From Candidatus Collinsella stercoripullorum (GTDB taxonomy: Bacteria; Actinomycetota; Coriobacteriia; Coriobacteriales; Coriobacteriaceae), in the NCBI GenBank assembly GCA_019117005.1, contig DXAO01000013.1, positions 1-64,000 on the forward strand: a DNA stretch of 64,000 nt, written 5' to 3'. This document shows positions 51,044 through 60,594 of this stretch, piece by piece. The position numbers and the translations under genes were made by a program. Position 1 is the first letter of the stretch. Every line of letters starts with the position of its first letter. The notes beneath the pieces were generated by a model that saw only the letters and a list, made by a program, of their open reading frames with translations, was not told the DNA's origin and searched no databases.

Positions 51044-53671
51044 TTACGCGAGCAGCTCCTCGATGAACCCGACGCGGTAGTTCGCGAACACGGCCTCTCC
51101 CTCCTCGGCGGTGGCGTCCAGGTCGAGGTCGGCCATGATGCCGAAGTCGCGGTCGCCGTCCTCGTCCGAGAAGATCTGGTGCACGTGCCATACGTGCGCG
51201 GACCGCTCGTCGGACTCGTCGACGGAGAAGAACGCCGTCGAGCGCGCGTCCGCGTCGAGCAGGATCTCCCCGTGCTCGGCGCGGTAGGCGTCGAGCGCCC
51301 GGCGCCAGCGCGCCTCGCCCATGCCCCAGTCCGCGTCGAGCTCGCCGAGCGCGGCGGTGTCGTCTGCGGCGGCGAGGCTCACGCGGCGGATGAGGGCGTT
51401 GCGCACGAGCAGCGTGCAGCCGCGGCGGTCTGCGACCACCGCATCGGAGGCCGACGGCGGGGCGGCATCCAACGCTGCCGGGTCGCCCGCCGCCTCCCAT
51501 TCGTCCACGAGGCTCGAGTCGACCGAGCGCACCATGAACCCGAGCCATGAGATGATGTCGCGCAGCCGGTCGTCGCGCTTCTCGAGCGGCACGGTGCGGT
51601 CCAGGGAGCGGAACGCCTCGGCGAGGTAGCGCAGCAGGATGCCCTCGGACCGCGCGATGCCGAGCTTCTGGACGTAGCCCTTGAAGTCCGACGCGCTCTC
51701 CAGCATGTCGCGCAGCACCGATTTGGGGGAGAGCGCGTAGTCGTTGGCCCACGGCACCTTCTCGCAGTACGCGGAGAAGGCGGCGTCGAGCTCGTCCTCC
51801 AAAGGCTTGGGGTAGGTGACGTCCGCGATGCGCTCAAGGCGCTCCTCGTACTCCACGCCGTCCGCCTTCATCTCGGCCATCGCGCGGTCGCGCGCCGCGC
51901 GCTCCTGGGCGCGCAGGACCTGCTTGGGGTCCTCGAGCGTCGCCTCGACCATCGAGATGAGGTCCATGGTGTAGGTCTCGCTCTCGGGGTCGAGCAGCTC
52001 GAGCGCGGCCAGCAGGAAGGGCGACAGCGGCTGGTCGAGCGCGAAGTCGTCGGGCAGGTCGACGGTGAGCGTGTAGTCGGGCGTCCCGTCCGCGAGCTCA
52101 TCGCGCACCACGACGCCGCTGTCGATGAGGGTGGCGAAGATCTCGTCGGCGCGGGCCGACAGCGCGAGCTTCTCCTCGGGCGTCTGCAGCGACCTGCCGA
52201 TCAGCTCGTCCACGTAAGCGCGGGCGTCCCCGCCCTGTTCGACCTGGGCGAGCACCATGGAGTGCGTGATGCGCAGGCGGGGCTTCAGCGTCTCGGGCGC
52301 CGCCTCGATGAGGCGGTCGAACGTGCCCTCGTTCCAGGTCACGAAGCCCTCGGGCGGCTTCTTCTTCTTGATCTTCCGCATCTTCTTGGGGTCGTCCCCG
52401 GCCTTGGCCATGAGCTTGGCGTTCTCGATGTCGTGCTCCGGCGCCTCGGCGATGACGCAGCCCTCCGTGTCGAAGCCGGCCCGTCCCGCGCGCCCCGCGA
52501 TCTGATGGAACTCGCGGGCGCGCAGGCGGCGCATGCGGTGCCCGTCGAACTTGGTGAGCGCGGTGAGCACGACGGTGTGGATGGGGACGTTGATGCCGAC
52601 GCCGAGCGTGTCGGTCCCGCAGATGACGGGCAGCAGCCCCTGCTGCGCGAGCTTCTCCACGAGCAGCCGGTAGCGCGGCAGCATGCCGGCGTGGTGCACG
52701 CCCACGCCGCAGGAGAGCAGGCGCTTCAGGATCTTGCCGAACGCCGTGGTGAAGCGCGTGCCGCGCGACGCCTGCTTGATGGCCTCGCGCTGCTCCTTGG
52801 TCGCGACGCCGAAGTTCGCCAGCGAGCTCGCCGTGGACAGCGCGGCGTCCTGGGAGAAGTGGACGATGTAGAGCGGCGCCTCGCCGCGGCGCATGGCGAG
52901 CTCGACGGTCCCCTCGAGCGCGGTGGTCACGTACTCGTAGGACAGCGGGACGGGCCGCGGCGCGTCGGCGACGACGTCGACCTCGGCCCCGGTCCGCTCG
53001 CGGAGCGCGTCGGCGATCTGCGTGACGTCGCCCAGGGTGGCGCTCATGAGCATGAACTGCGTGTGCGGCAGCGTGAGCAGGGGGACCTGCCAGGCCCAGC
53101 CGCGATCGGGGTCGGCAAAGTAATGGAACTCGTCCATCGCCACGCTGCCCACGTCGGAGTCCTCGCCCTCTCGCAGCGCCTGGTTGGCGAGGATCTCGGC
53201 GGTGCAGCAGATGACGGGGGCGGCCGTGTTGATATGCGTATCGCCGGTGATCATACCCACGTTGTCGCGGCCGAGCACCTCGACCAGGTCGAAGAACTTC
53301 TCGGAGACGAGGGCCTTGATGGGCGCGGTGTAGTAGGCCCGCTTGCCCTGGGCGATGGCCATGTACAGCATGCCGAGCGCGACGAGCGACTTGCCCGAGC
53401 CGGTCGGCGTGCCCAAGATCACGTGGTCGCCCGCGGCGAGGTCCATGAGGGCCTCCTCCTGGTGCGGCCACAGCTCGATGCCCTGGTCGGCAGCCCACTC
53501 GAAGAAGCGCTCGAAGGCCTGGTCGGGCGTGAGCCACGGCTCGGGCGCGCTGCCGTCCTCGGGCTCCCACCAGCTGGGGGCGAGCGCGCCGAGCGAGCCT
53601 GCCGCCAGGGCCCCGGTCCCTGCGGAGAACGAGCTCGCGCTCGAGGATGCGATGTCGGTGCTGTCTGCCAC
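51044..53671 (-). CDS. Ski2-like DEAD/DEAH-box RNA helicase with DUF3516-type C-terminus
   Basis: An 875-residue helicase from a GTG at 53671, chosen because AGAAGGG lies 6 bases upstream; a longer frame from an ATG has no ribosome site. Motif I GTPTGSGKSLV, Ia APIKALVSEKFF, II DEFHYFADP, III LMSATL, V CGTDTLGVGINVP and VI HQIAGRAGRAGFD. The long helical C-terminal region fits actinobacterial DUF3516-type helicases. An acidic Ala/Ser N-terminal tail precedes the core. RNA turnover or remodelling is likely. Confidence 0.92.
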   Translation of the reverse strand: MADSTDIASSSASSFSAGTGALAAGSLGALAPSWWEPEDGSAPEPWLTPDQAFERFFEWAADQGIELWPHQEEALMDLAAGDHVILGTPTGSGKSLVALGMLYMAIAQGKRAYYTAPIKALVSEKFFDLVEVLGRDNVGMITGDTHINTAAPVICCTAEILANQALREGEDSDVGSVAMDEFHYFADPDRGWAWQVPLLTLPHTQFMLMSATLGDVTQIADALRERTGAEVDVVADAPRPVPLSYEYVTTALEGTVELAMRRGEAPLYIVHFSQDAALSTASSLANFGVATKEQREAIKQASRGTRFTTAFGKILKRLLSCGVGVHHAGMLPRYRLLVEKLAQQGLLPVICGTDTLGVGINVPIHTVVLTALTKFDGHRMRRLRAREFHQIAGRAGRAGFDTEGCVIAEAPEHDIENAKLMAKAGDDPKKMRKIKKKKPPEGFVTWNEGTFDRLIEAAPETLKPRLRITHSMVLAQVEQGGDARAYVDELIGRSLQTPEEKLALSARADEIFATLIDSGVVVRDELADGTPDYTLTVDLPDDFALDQPLSPFLLAALELLDPESETYTMDLISMVEATLEDPKQVLRAQERAARDRAMAEMKADGVEYEERLERIADVTYPKPLEDELDAAFSAYCEKVPWANDYALSPKSVLRDMLESASDFKGYVQKLGIARSEGILLRYLAEAFRSLDRTVPLEKRDDRLRDIISWLGFMVRSVDSSLVDEWEAAGDPAALDAAPPSASDAVVADRRGCTLLVRNALIRRVSLAAADDTAALGELDADWGMGEARWRRALDAYRAEHGEILLDADARSTAFFSVDESDERSAHVWHVHQIFSDEDGDRDFGIMADLDLDATAEEGEAVFANYRVGFIEELLA

Positions 53672-53885
53672 GTGCTGCCCTTCTCCCGATGATGCGCGCT
53701 GGTGCGGATGCGCCGGTCGCATCCCATTATGGACCAAGCGGCGGCCGCCGTCCCAGCGCGGCCTCGACACGGCGCCGCTCGTCCAGCCAGCGAACTCCGA
53801 TGCCCGCCGTCCCTGCGCGGGGCGGCGGGCCTCCGCCTGTATCTCGGGCCGATCCTTCCGTACCTGCCGCAGCGAAGCGGGGGGG

Positions 53886-54063
53886 GGTGGTCAATTTCAG
53901 TGCGAATTGCGAACCTGCATACCGGCGCGGGCCTGTCTTCGCATCGGGATCTCCCGTGCATCGAAGGGCCGATACAAGATGTTGGGTGGGAAACCCCTTC
54001 ATCGCACTACGAAGATGATGCTCAAGTGGTGGTAATTCACAATTCGTGCTGAAATTGACCACC
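53886..54063. mobile_element. MITE-like 178-bp element with 24-bp terminal inverted repeats
   Basis: 53886-53909 (GGTGGTCAATTTCAGTGCGA and on) and 54040-54063 are inverted copies differing at 2 of 24 bases. GGTCAATTT-type ends recall IS21-family termini; that is a resemblance from memory, not a search. The inside codes for nothing convincing. The right arm supplies the last codons and stop of the nuclease gene at 54037, so that gene was altered by the insertion. Target-site duplications are not clear. Confidence 0.6.
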
Positions 54064-55119
54064 CTGCTCCGGCGTCTCCTCATCGGAGTTGGAATCCGAT
54101 GCAGGTTCATCCTCTGCATCCTGCTGTTTTATCAACGCGCTATGCAGAAGGGCCTGCCGCAGGGCGAAGACGGACGAACGGATCCTCAGCCTGCCGCCAC
54201 TCCTTCGGGCGATGATCCGTGCAACGGATTCGAGTCTTCCGGGGTCGTTGAGCTGCGCCGCCGAGACGCGCAGCACGAGGATGCCCATACGGGCGAAGGC
54301 GACGTCGCGCGCGGTGTCGCGCCGGCGCTGTTCCTCGTCGTTGTGGTGGGCGCTGTCGTACTCGAGGTCGACGCGCGCCTTGATGAAGTACGCGTCGCAT
54401 TCGTATTCAGGGGGACCGCCTTGCTCGCGGGCGTAGCTGTCAAGCTGGACGGTATGGTTGAGCAGCGGGAGGTCGAGCCCGTAGCCCCCGCGGACGATCG
54501 GTTGCGTGAGCAGGGCGACCGTCGCGGTCTCCCGGGGCGACCGGGAGCGCCCGAGCAGGTAGGGGAGCGCTTCTCGGACGGTTCGCGAGCCCTGCAACCT
54601 GCCCGCCCTGTCGAGGTAATCCTTCAACGAGTCGAGCGTCATGGCTGGCTCGCAGGGGTTGAAGTCCCCGTCGCCGTCGGGTGGCAGCGTGTAGAGCCCC
54701 AGCAGCTCGAAGGCGATTGCGACCAGCTCCTCGCGCTTGATGGTGGCGGCGAGCTGGATCAGGCACAGCTCGGGTCGGCAGACGTACACGCTCTGCGATA
54801 CGCGGAGCAGCGATCCGTCTGGAGGGAGCCTGGAAATCAGATGGGGCCGCACGCCGATCCGGGGCACGCGCGAGCCGGCGTTCCCGACGAGGATGTCGAG
54901 CGGCTCGCGGGGCGCGCCCGACTCGGGGTCGGCGTCGGCGGCGATTCCGAGTGACCTAAGCTCCTCGAGGTCGGTCGCGCTGCTGCGGCAGTCCGAGCGG
55001 GCGAGGACGTGTTCCTGCTCATCCGAGGTGCAGGCGCGCCAGGGGACCTCGCCGCGCCAGGTGCGCGAGCTGCGGAGTGCACGCAGGGCGCTGAGATGGC
55101 TGTACACGGTAACGCTCAT
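54037..55119 (-). CDS. DUF559-like endonuclease-domain protein, C-terminus altered
   Basis: A 360-residue protein. The N-terminal half resembles AbiEi-type antitoxin and HTH-less regulators in layout (SRLPPDGSLLRVSQSVYVCR). The region YFIKARVDLEYDSAHHN through RRRDTARDVAFARMGILVLR matches the PD-(D/E)XK-like DUF559 nuclease pattern (Glu/Asp, His, Arg-Asp, Gly-x-x-x-Leu-Arg). The last residues, EQGGQFQHEL, come from the MITE-like repeat arm, so the native C-terminus was replaced. It may be part of a defence or DNA-repair role; the family is poorly studied. Confidence 0.65.
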   Translation of the reverse strand: MSVTVYSHLSALRALRSSRTWRGEVPWRACTSDEQEHVLARSDCRSSATDLEELRSLGIAADADPESGAPREPLDILVGNAGSRVPRIGVRPHLISRLPPDGSLLRVSQSVYVCRPELCLIQLAATIKREELVAIAFELLGLYTLPPDGDGDFNPCEPAMTLDSLKDYLDRAGRLQGSRTVREALPYLLGRSRSPRETATVALLTQPIVRGGYGLDLPLLNHTVQLDSYAREQGGPPEYECDAYFIKARVDLEYDSAHHNDEEQRRRDTARDVAFARMGILVLRVSAAQLNDPGRLESVARIIARRSGGRLRIRSSVFALRQALLHSALIKQQDAEDEPASDSNSDEETPEQGGQFQHEL

Positions 55120-55275
55120 GGGGCGAGTGTGCCACAGGGCGCGATGCGCGGCGCAAAGCGCGCCTTACGGGTTTCGGGGCTATCTGATCGGCGGCGTGGC
55201 GTCCTCTGCGGCACCGGCCGGCCGGGTGCCGGCCATCCGCAGGCCCGCCGCGTCGGGTTCCCGATCGGTCCGGCG

Positions 55276-56136
55276 TCAGCCCGCCGCGCCAGGGATGCGC
55301 GCCTTGCCCTTGCGCTCGCGGTTGCGGAAGTTCTCGACGGCGGCCTCCATGCCGAGCGGCACGTAATCCAGGGAGAACAGGTCGTCGGGGAGGTAGGCCA
55401 TGAGGCTCTGCTCGGCGTCGCGTCCCGCCTGGACCCGATCGGGCGAGGGGGCCGGTGCGAGCGCGGCGCAGATGCCGTACACCGCCGCCCCGCGTGCGGT
55501 CAGGCGGCGCTCGTACTCGGTCTCCGGGAAGCCGGGGCGCTCGCGGCTCACGTCGGCCGATGTCCACAGCGCACGGTACCCCGCGGCGTCGAACTGCCCC
55601 TTGGCGTACTCCCACAGCGGCTGGCTGTCGGTGCGCAGCGTGACCGTCGCGCCCGGCGCCAGCAGCGGGCGGTAGGCCAGCAGGCGGTCGACGTGGACGA
55701 GCCGCTTGCGCGCGTGGTGCCGCTTGGGGTGGGGGGTGGGGAAGTTGAGCGTGATGCCCGCGAGCTCGCCCTCGGCGAAGACCCGCGCCAGAGCGTCGGC
55801 GCCGAGCGGCACGATGACGGCGTTGGGCAGGTCCCGCTCGGCCACGGCCTGGGCGGCGTAGGCTATGCAGACGGGCTCGGCGTCCATCCCGATGTACAGC
55901 CCCTCCGGGTCCCGTTCGGCGCACGCGACGACGAAGGCGCCCTTGCCGCAGCCGAGGTCGAGGTGCACGGAGCCGTACCGCCTCAGGGCGCCGCCCCCGT
56001 CCATGGCGAGCGGGCAGCAGGCCTCCGCCCAGCGCCCCTTATAGGCGCCGGCGCCGCGCTCGATGGCGCCGGCGTAGCGCTCGAGGCGCTCGTCGAGGTC
56101 GAAGTTCTTCGGGAGGCGGATATGCGTGATGCCCAT
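55276..56136 (-). CDS. trmB: tRNA (guanine-N7)-methyltransferase TrmB
   Basis: A 286-residue SAM enzyme that makes m7G46 in tRNA. Motifs: HLDLGCGKGAFVVACAERDP near 57, YIGMDAE, the TrmB signature LNFPTPHPKRHHARKRLVHV near 128 (usually FPDPWPKxRHxKRR, here TPHP) and TLRTDSQPLWEYA. About 60 residues longer than the average TrmB, mostly at both ends. Start ATG 56136. Confidence 0.9.
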   Translation of the reverse strand: MGITHIRLPKNFDLDERLERYAGAIERGAGAYKGRWAEACCPLAMDGGGALRRYGSVHLDLGCGKGAFVVACAERDPEGLYIGMDAEPVCIAYAAQAVAERDLPNAVIVPLGADALARVFAEGELAGITLNFPTPHPKRHHARKRLVHVDRLLAYRPLLAPGATVTLRTDSQPLWEYAKGQFDAAGYRALWTSADVSRERPGFPETEYERRLTARGAAVYGICAALAPAPSPDRVQAGRDAEQSLMAYLPDDLFSLDYVPLGMEAAVENFRNRERKGKARIPGAAG

Positions 56137-56265
56137 GGCGTTCCCTGCTGTCGGATGTTCGTGTTCGAGGATTGTATACGATGGACGGCTAGAACCGGCA
56201 GGACGTGCGCCATATGCATATTCGAAGCTACGCTCGACCCGTCCTGCTGGCGCAAGGGAGAGCGA

Positions 56266-57045
56266 TCATGGATGATTCGGTCCCTCAATGCGGCAGATGA
56301 GGTAGCGGTTGAGCGCGCCGGAACGGCCGTCCGACGAGAAACGGTCGACTTCGTAAGCACCGCGCTGGGCAAGGTGCGTCGAAAGCTCGTCGATTTCGAC
56401 CTCGTTGAAGTGATGGCAGTAGCGGACGGGCTGGATGCCATCCTGCCAGCCGAGGAAGTGATCGTTCGCATCGAGGCCGTCCATGGGAAACCCCCGGGCA
56501 CGCATTTCTTCGTCTGCGGCAAGCGCCTTGCGCGCGAGGCGCGGGTCGTCCATGAACTGCCAGAGGGCAAGCGCGACGATGCCTCCAGCACGGGTGCGAC
56601 GCACGAGGGCGTCGAGCAGCGCGCGGCGGAGCTTCTCACCTGGCACATGGTGCAAGAAGCCAAAGCAGACCGTGAGGTCGAACGTCCCGGTTCCCCTAAG
56701 CGGGTCGCAGCCGTCGAGCAGCGGTTCGAGCACATCGATGGTGCGCGTCTGAACGCCACGGGGTATCGGTTCGTCTTCGGCGAGCTCGGGCGTGCTGTCC
56801 ACGGCGAGGCATGAAAGCCCGATTGCGGGTACCCGCTCGGCCAAAAACCGCTCGAAACGCATGTTCCCGCAGGCGACATCGAGCACGCGTGGGGACCCCG
56901 ACGGCTTCGCAAGCGCTCGGGACGCCTCGACAACACGCGCCCATCCCTGCCAGGGCGTCTGACGAGTGGCTGAAAACGATGCGGCGTGATGCCGGTAGAA
57001 CTCGTTGTTGCAGGCGATAAGCTGACGGGCGAGCCGTGCGTCCAC
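56266..57045 (-). CDS. SAM-dependent methyltransferase, possibly tRNA-directed
   Basis: A 259-residue protein from GTG 57045, which has one of the best ribosome sites in the window (GAAAGGAGG). The N-terminus NEFYRHHAASFSATRQTPWQ and SAM motif RVLDVACGNMRFERFLAE recall Trm9-like tRNA wobble methyltransferases; DLTVCFGFLHHVPGEKLRRA is the typical motif IV region. Divergent from elp3, which makes the wobble cm5U precursor, so a role in the same tRNA modification is worth testing. Confidence 0.7.
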   Translation of the reverse strand: MDARLARQLIACNNEFYRHHAASFSATRQTPWQGWARVVEASRALAKPSGSPRVLDVACGNMRFERFLAERVPAIGLSCLAVDSTPELAEDEPIPRGVQTRTIDVLEPLLDGCDPLRGTGTFDLTVCFGFLHHVPGEKLRRALLDALVRRTRAGGIVALALWQFMDDPRLARKALAADEEMRARGFPMDGLDANDHFLGWQDGIQPVRYCHHFNEVEIDELSTHLAQRGAYEVDRFSSDGRSGALNRYLICRIEGPNHP

Positions 57046-57362
57046 GGAACCTCCTTTCGGGTACGATTCGGGCCTTTCGGTCAATCGGGTTCGCTCCATT
57101 GTAGCGGCTCGGGCCATAACCCTTTTTGGGACGGCTATAGAGTGTCTGGTCGGGCGGACGGCATATCGCGCTCGAAAAAGTGCAAGTACATGCGTTGTCA
57201 GATGCGTTCGTACTTGGCGATGCCGCCACAGCTCTCTCCAAGACGAGGGCATGGGTTCCGGCTGACGGAATGCGGGTTTCGATAATCCGTTTCAGGCATC
57301 TTGCTATTACCTTGCACCGCCTGGCACCGCCCTGTCAGCCGCGCCATAGTACAATGCGCCCT
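57046..57362. other. Divergent promoter region of the methyltransferase and elp3
   Basis: No gene seen. TACAAT boxes occur on both strands: 57098-57103 (minus, for the methyltransferase) and 57350-57355 (plus). The plus box lies only 7 bases before the elp3 ATG at 57363, and no Shine-Dalgarno is visible there, which suggests a leaderless elp3 mRNA. Confidence 0.45.
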
Positions 57363-59267
57363 ATGGAAGATATCATCGTTAACATACTCGAGATGCTGCG
57401 GCGCGGTGAGACGGTTGACGACGCGGTGCTCGTCAAGCTCGTGCATGCGCAGGCCAAGCTCACCGGTGGCGACAAGCGCACCTTTGCCAAGCGGCGCCTG
57501 CTGCCGTTTTACCAGCGCATCAAGCGCGAGGAGCCCGATCGCTGGCGCAGCTGGAACGTGACGTCGGAACTGGAGCGCGGTCTGCTGAGTGTTATCCGCA
57601 TGAAGCCGCGGCGCTCTGCCTCGGGTGTGGCGACCATCACGGTTATCACCAAGCCGTGGCCGTGCGGCAGCGATTGTTTGTACTGTCCCAACGACGTGCG
57701 CATGCCCAAAAGCTATCTGCACGATGAGCCGGCATGCGCTCGTGCGGAACAGAACCGCTTCGACCCCTATCTGCAGGTGGCAACTCGCCTGACTGCCCTT
57801 TCGCAGATGGGCCATGCTACCGACAAGATCGAGCTCATCATTCTGGGAGGCACGTGGAGCGACTATCCGCGTGACTACCAGGTATGGTTCGTGACCGAAC
57901 TGTTCCGCGCCCTCAACGACGATGCCGTCTCCGGTGTAGCGGCAAACCCCATGCTCGCTGAACCTGGCGAGGACAAGGGCGCTGTGCTCGCGAGCTCTTC
58001 GGACGTTCCGACGGGGGTCGTCGAGCGCCGCGCGTGGTACCGCGCTTGCGGCATCGCCGCGGATGAGCGGGAGCTCGCGGAAGCGTCTGCGGAGACCCAG
58101 GTCGCAGTCGATACCGGGGTATGCAGCTACAATCGGGCGGTTGGGCGGCTATACGGGAAGAGCACCGCATGGCGGCGCGCTGCCGCTGTCCAGACGGCGA
58201 CCCTCGCGGAGTTGGAGCATGAGCAGCGCAGTAACGAGACCGCTCGTCATCGCGTTGTCGGCTTGGTCGTGGAGACGCGCCCAGATGCCATCACGCCCGA
58301 GTCGCTTGCCCTCATCAGGCATCTGGGAGCGACCAAGATCCAGATGGGCGTGCAGAGCACCGACCAGCGCATCTTGGACATCAACGAGCGCGGCATTCCG
58401 GTCGAACGCATCGCCGAGGCGTTTAGTTTGCTACGCGCTTTCGGGTTCAAGATCCATGTGCACGCGATGGCCAACCTGCTCGGTGCGACGCCGGAGGACG
58501 ACAAGCGCGACTACGCGCGCCTGATGCGCGATTCGGCGTACCGACCCGACGAGGTGAAGCTCTACCCCTGTGCGCTGATCGGAAGCGCGCGTTTGGCCGA
58601 GCGGTACCGCGACGGCTCATGGGTGCCCTATACCGAGGAGGATCTGCTCGACGTGCTCGTCGAGGACGTGCTCGCGACGCCGGCGTACTGCCGCATCTCG
58701 CGCATGATCCGTGATTTTTCCTCTGACGATATCGTTGCGGGCAACAAGAAGCCCAATCTTCGCCAGCTTGTCGAGACGCGGCTCGCGGCGCGCTCCGACG
58801 ATAGAGCTCCTGTTCATCCCGACGTGCAGGAGATACGTTTCCGCGAGATCGGCACGCGAGCTGTGGATGTGGGCGACCTGCGCTTGGATATCGTGTCATA
58901 CGAGACGGAGAACACCGCGGAGTTCTTCCTGCAATGGGTGTGCGCGGACGGCCGCATCGCCGGGTTCCTGCGCCTTTCGCTGCCTGACCCCGTCTATATC
59001 GAGGCCCATGCCGCGGAACTTCCCGTCGCCGCGGGCGAGGCGATGATTCGCGAGGTGCACGTTTACGGTATGGCGACATGCGTGGGCGCCGACGGCCGCG
59101 CTGCCCAGCACCTCGGCTTGGGCAGGCGCTTGGTCGAGCGTGCATGTTCCATGGCACGGGATGCGGGCTATCGGCGCATCAACGTGATCAGCGCGGTGGG
59201 CACGCGGGAATACTACAGACATCTTGGCTTTGAGGACCACGGGCTCTACCAGCAAAGGAAGCTGTAA
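57363..59267 (+). CDS. elp3: Elp3-family tRNA uridine-34 carboxymethyl/acetyl transferase
   Basis: A 634-residue radical-SAM plus GNAT protein. The iron-sulphur site is KPWPCGSDCLYCPNDVRMPK near residue 100. ILGGTWSDYP, VVGLVVETRPDAI, ATKIQMGVQSTDQRILDINE and the C-terminal acetyltransferase (IREVHVYGMATCVGADGRAA, QHLGLGRRLVERA, GTREYYRHLGFEDHGLYQQR) are all present. It should modify wobble uridine in tRNA. The start is ATG 57363, perhaps leaderless. Its GC content is lower than that of the fossil elp3 copy at 62.4 kb, so this copy may be a foreign replacement. Confidence 0.93.
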   Translation: MEDIIVNILEMLRRGETVDDAVLVKLVHAQAKLTGGDKRTFAKRRLLPFYQRIKREEPDRWRSWNVTSELERGLLSVIRMKPRRSASGVATITVITKPWPCGSDCLYCPNDVRMPKSYLHDEPACARAEQNRFDPYLQVATRLTALSQMGHATDKIELIILGGTWSDYPRDYQVWFVTELFRALNDDAVSGVAANPMLAEPGEDKGAVLASSSDVPTGVVERRAWYRACGIAADERELAEASAETQVAVDTGVCSYNRAVGRLYGKSTAWRRAAAVQTATLAELEHEQRSNETARHRVVGLVVETRPDAITPESLALIRHLGATKIQMGVQSTDQRILDINERGIPVERIAEAFSLLRAFGFKIHVHAMANLLGATPEDDKRDYARLMRDSAYRPDEVKLYPCALIGSARLAERYRDGSWVPYTEEDLLDVLVEDVLATPAYCRISRMIRDFSSDDIVAGNKKPNLRQLVETRLAARSDDRAPVHPDVQEIRFREIGTRAVDVGDLRLDIVSYETENTAEFFLQWVCADGRIAGFLRLSLPDPVYIEAHAAELPVAAGEAMIREVHVYGMATCVGADGRAAQHLGLGRRLVERACSMARDAGYRRINVISAVGTREYYRHLGFEDHGLYQQRKL

Positions 59268-59299
59268 CGGGTAGACAGATTCCGCAGCGCGAGGCACCC

Positions 59300-59330
59300 G
59301 CACGGCGCCGTGTGCGCCGCACGGCGCCGT
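59300..59330. repeat. Twofold GCACGGCGCCGT repeat between convergent genes
   Basis: GCACGGCGCCGT occurs at 59300-59311 and 59319-59330. Each contains the palindrome CACGGCGCCGTG or nearly so. It may fold as a terminator between elp3 and the kinase-RyR remnant. Confidence 0.45.
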
Positions 59331-59337
59331 ATCCGCC

Positions 59338-60414
59338 TCAGCTGTCGCGCGCCACGGCGTATCCCATGCTATCGAGGATTCCAATGATGCCGCGCGCCGC
59401 AACTCGGTTGTACTCCTTGTCCGTCTCCGAAAGCGCATCGTAAGGGATGAGGTTGGGGTGGATGCGACGTTCGTCGTCGCGCGGGGAGCCGAGGACCCAG
59501 CCACCTTGGATTCGCTCATCGCACCATCGGAGATGCTCCAGGAAGGCAAGGTATTCAATTTCTTCTGCAGAAAACGAAGTGACGCGTTGAGCTTCGGGTA
59601 TTCGCCCGCGTTTCACTATCCTATATCCGAGCGCGCGCATCTTGGACGGGATATCTCGAATCTGATCGATATTCGAAGCCTGCAGCTGTTCCGGTTGATC
59701 CTCAAAACTACTGTATTCCGGAACGCGGCCGGCGCGTCTGCACGCATCTGCCCACATGCGGTAGGCGGTGTCGCGTGCAAGTCGGTCGACGGGGGCGTCG
59801 TCTAGGATTCCCGTCTCACGCTGGGCGACCTGGCGCGCCCGCTCGTCCAGGTAGCCGCTTGGGGCAATGCGCTCCTTGATGAAGGCGCGAATTCGCTCGT
59901 CGAAGAAGTGGTCCGCATCGAGCGGCGTGAGTCTGAGCAGGTGCGCGATGGGATCGATATCCTGAGATCGGTCGAGCCTGCGTATTATGGGCATCCCGTC
60001 TTCCGTGTATTGAAAAAACGGGCGAATGCCCATCGCAAGCTCTCCAGGCAATGCGGTTTCTATACTTTTGCCGCTGGCGAGCTCGTAGCGCAAGGCGGAG
60101 AGGTACCCCAGATCACGCATGAGCGAAGTGGGGCGTATCTCCGAAGCTTCCGTGTGGAGATGTCGGGGGATATCGCAAAACACCGCTCTGCGATATCGTT
60201 CGGCAGAGGCGGGGATGTCGGTACCTTCGTACCCGGTCACCGGTTCATGATCGATGAGCGTTGCATGAAGATCCTCCGGTTGCATCCCGAAACGCCGCAC
60301 GCAGATATTTGCGGCGCGGATATCGCGATGGTAGAGCCCATGCGCATGGAGACGTTCATCTTGATCGGGTTGATTCCCAACCCCAGTGCAACACCCTCCC
60401 CGCGGTCCGCATAT
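59338..60414 (-). pseudogene. 5'-truncated protein kinase-RyR domain gene
   Basis: The remaining about 350 residues start inside a protein-kinase C-lobe (LHAHGLYHRDIRAANICVRR, catalytic loop HRD-x4-N; LIDHEPVTGYEG in place of DFG) and end with a RyR domain (FLEHLRWCDERIQGGWVLGS, DERRIHPNLIPYDALSETDK, EYNR). The kinase N-lobe with its ATP lysine is gone; the break is at the IS30 remnant near 60414. RyR domains next to kinases occur in nucleotide-activated and other conflict systems, so the intact gene may have been a defence sensor. Composition is AT-richer than neighbours. Confidence 0.7.
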
Positions 60415-60594
60415 CCCGAGGTCATCGCAACGCCCCCGACCCTCGCGGGCTCGCATCATCCCGGCTCGCAGCGCCCGGACGGGGCCCGCTCGGGTGTTGC
60501 GATGGGTCCTGGAGGCATGCGGGGGCGCCCCGCCGGCCGGCCCTCCCGGACTCAGCGCAACGGGTCCCCGCGGGGCCTATGGGTACTCCGGCGC

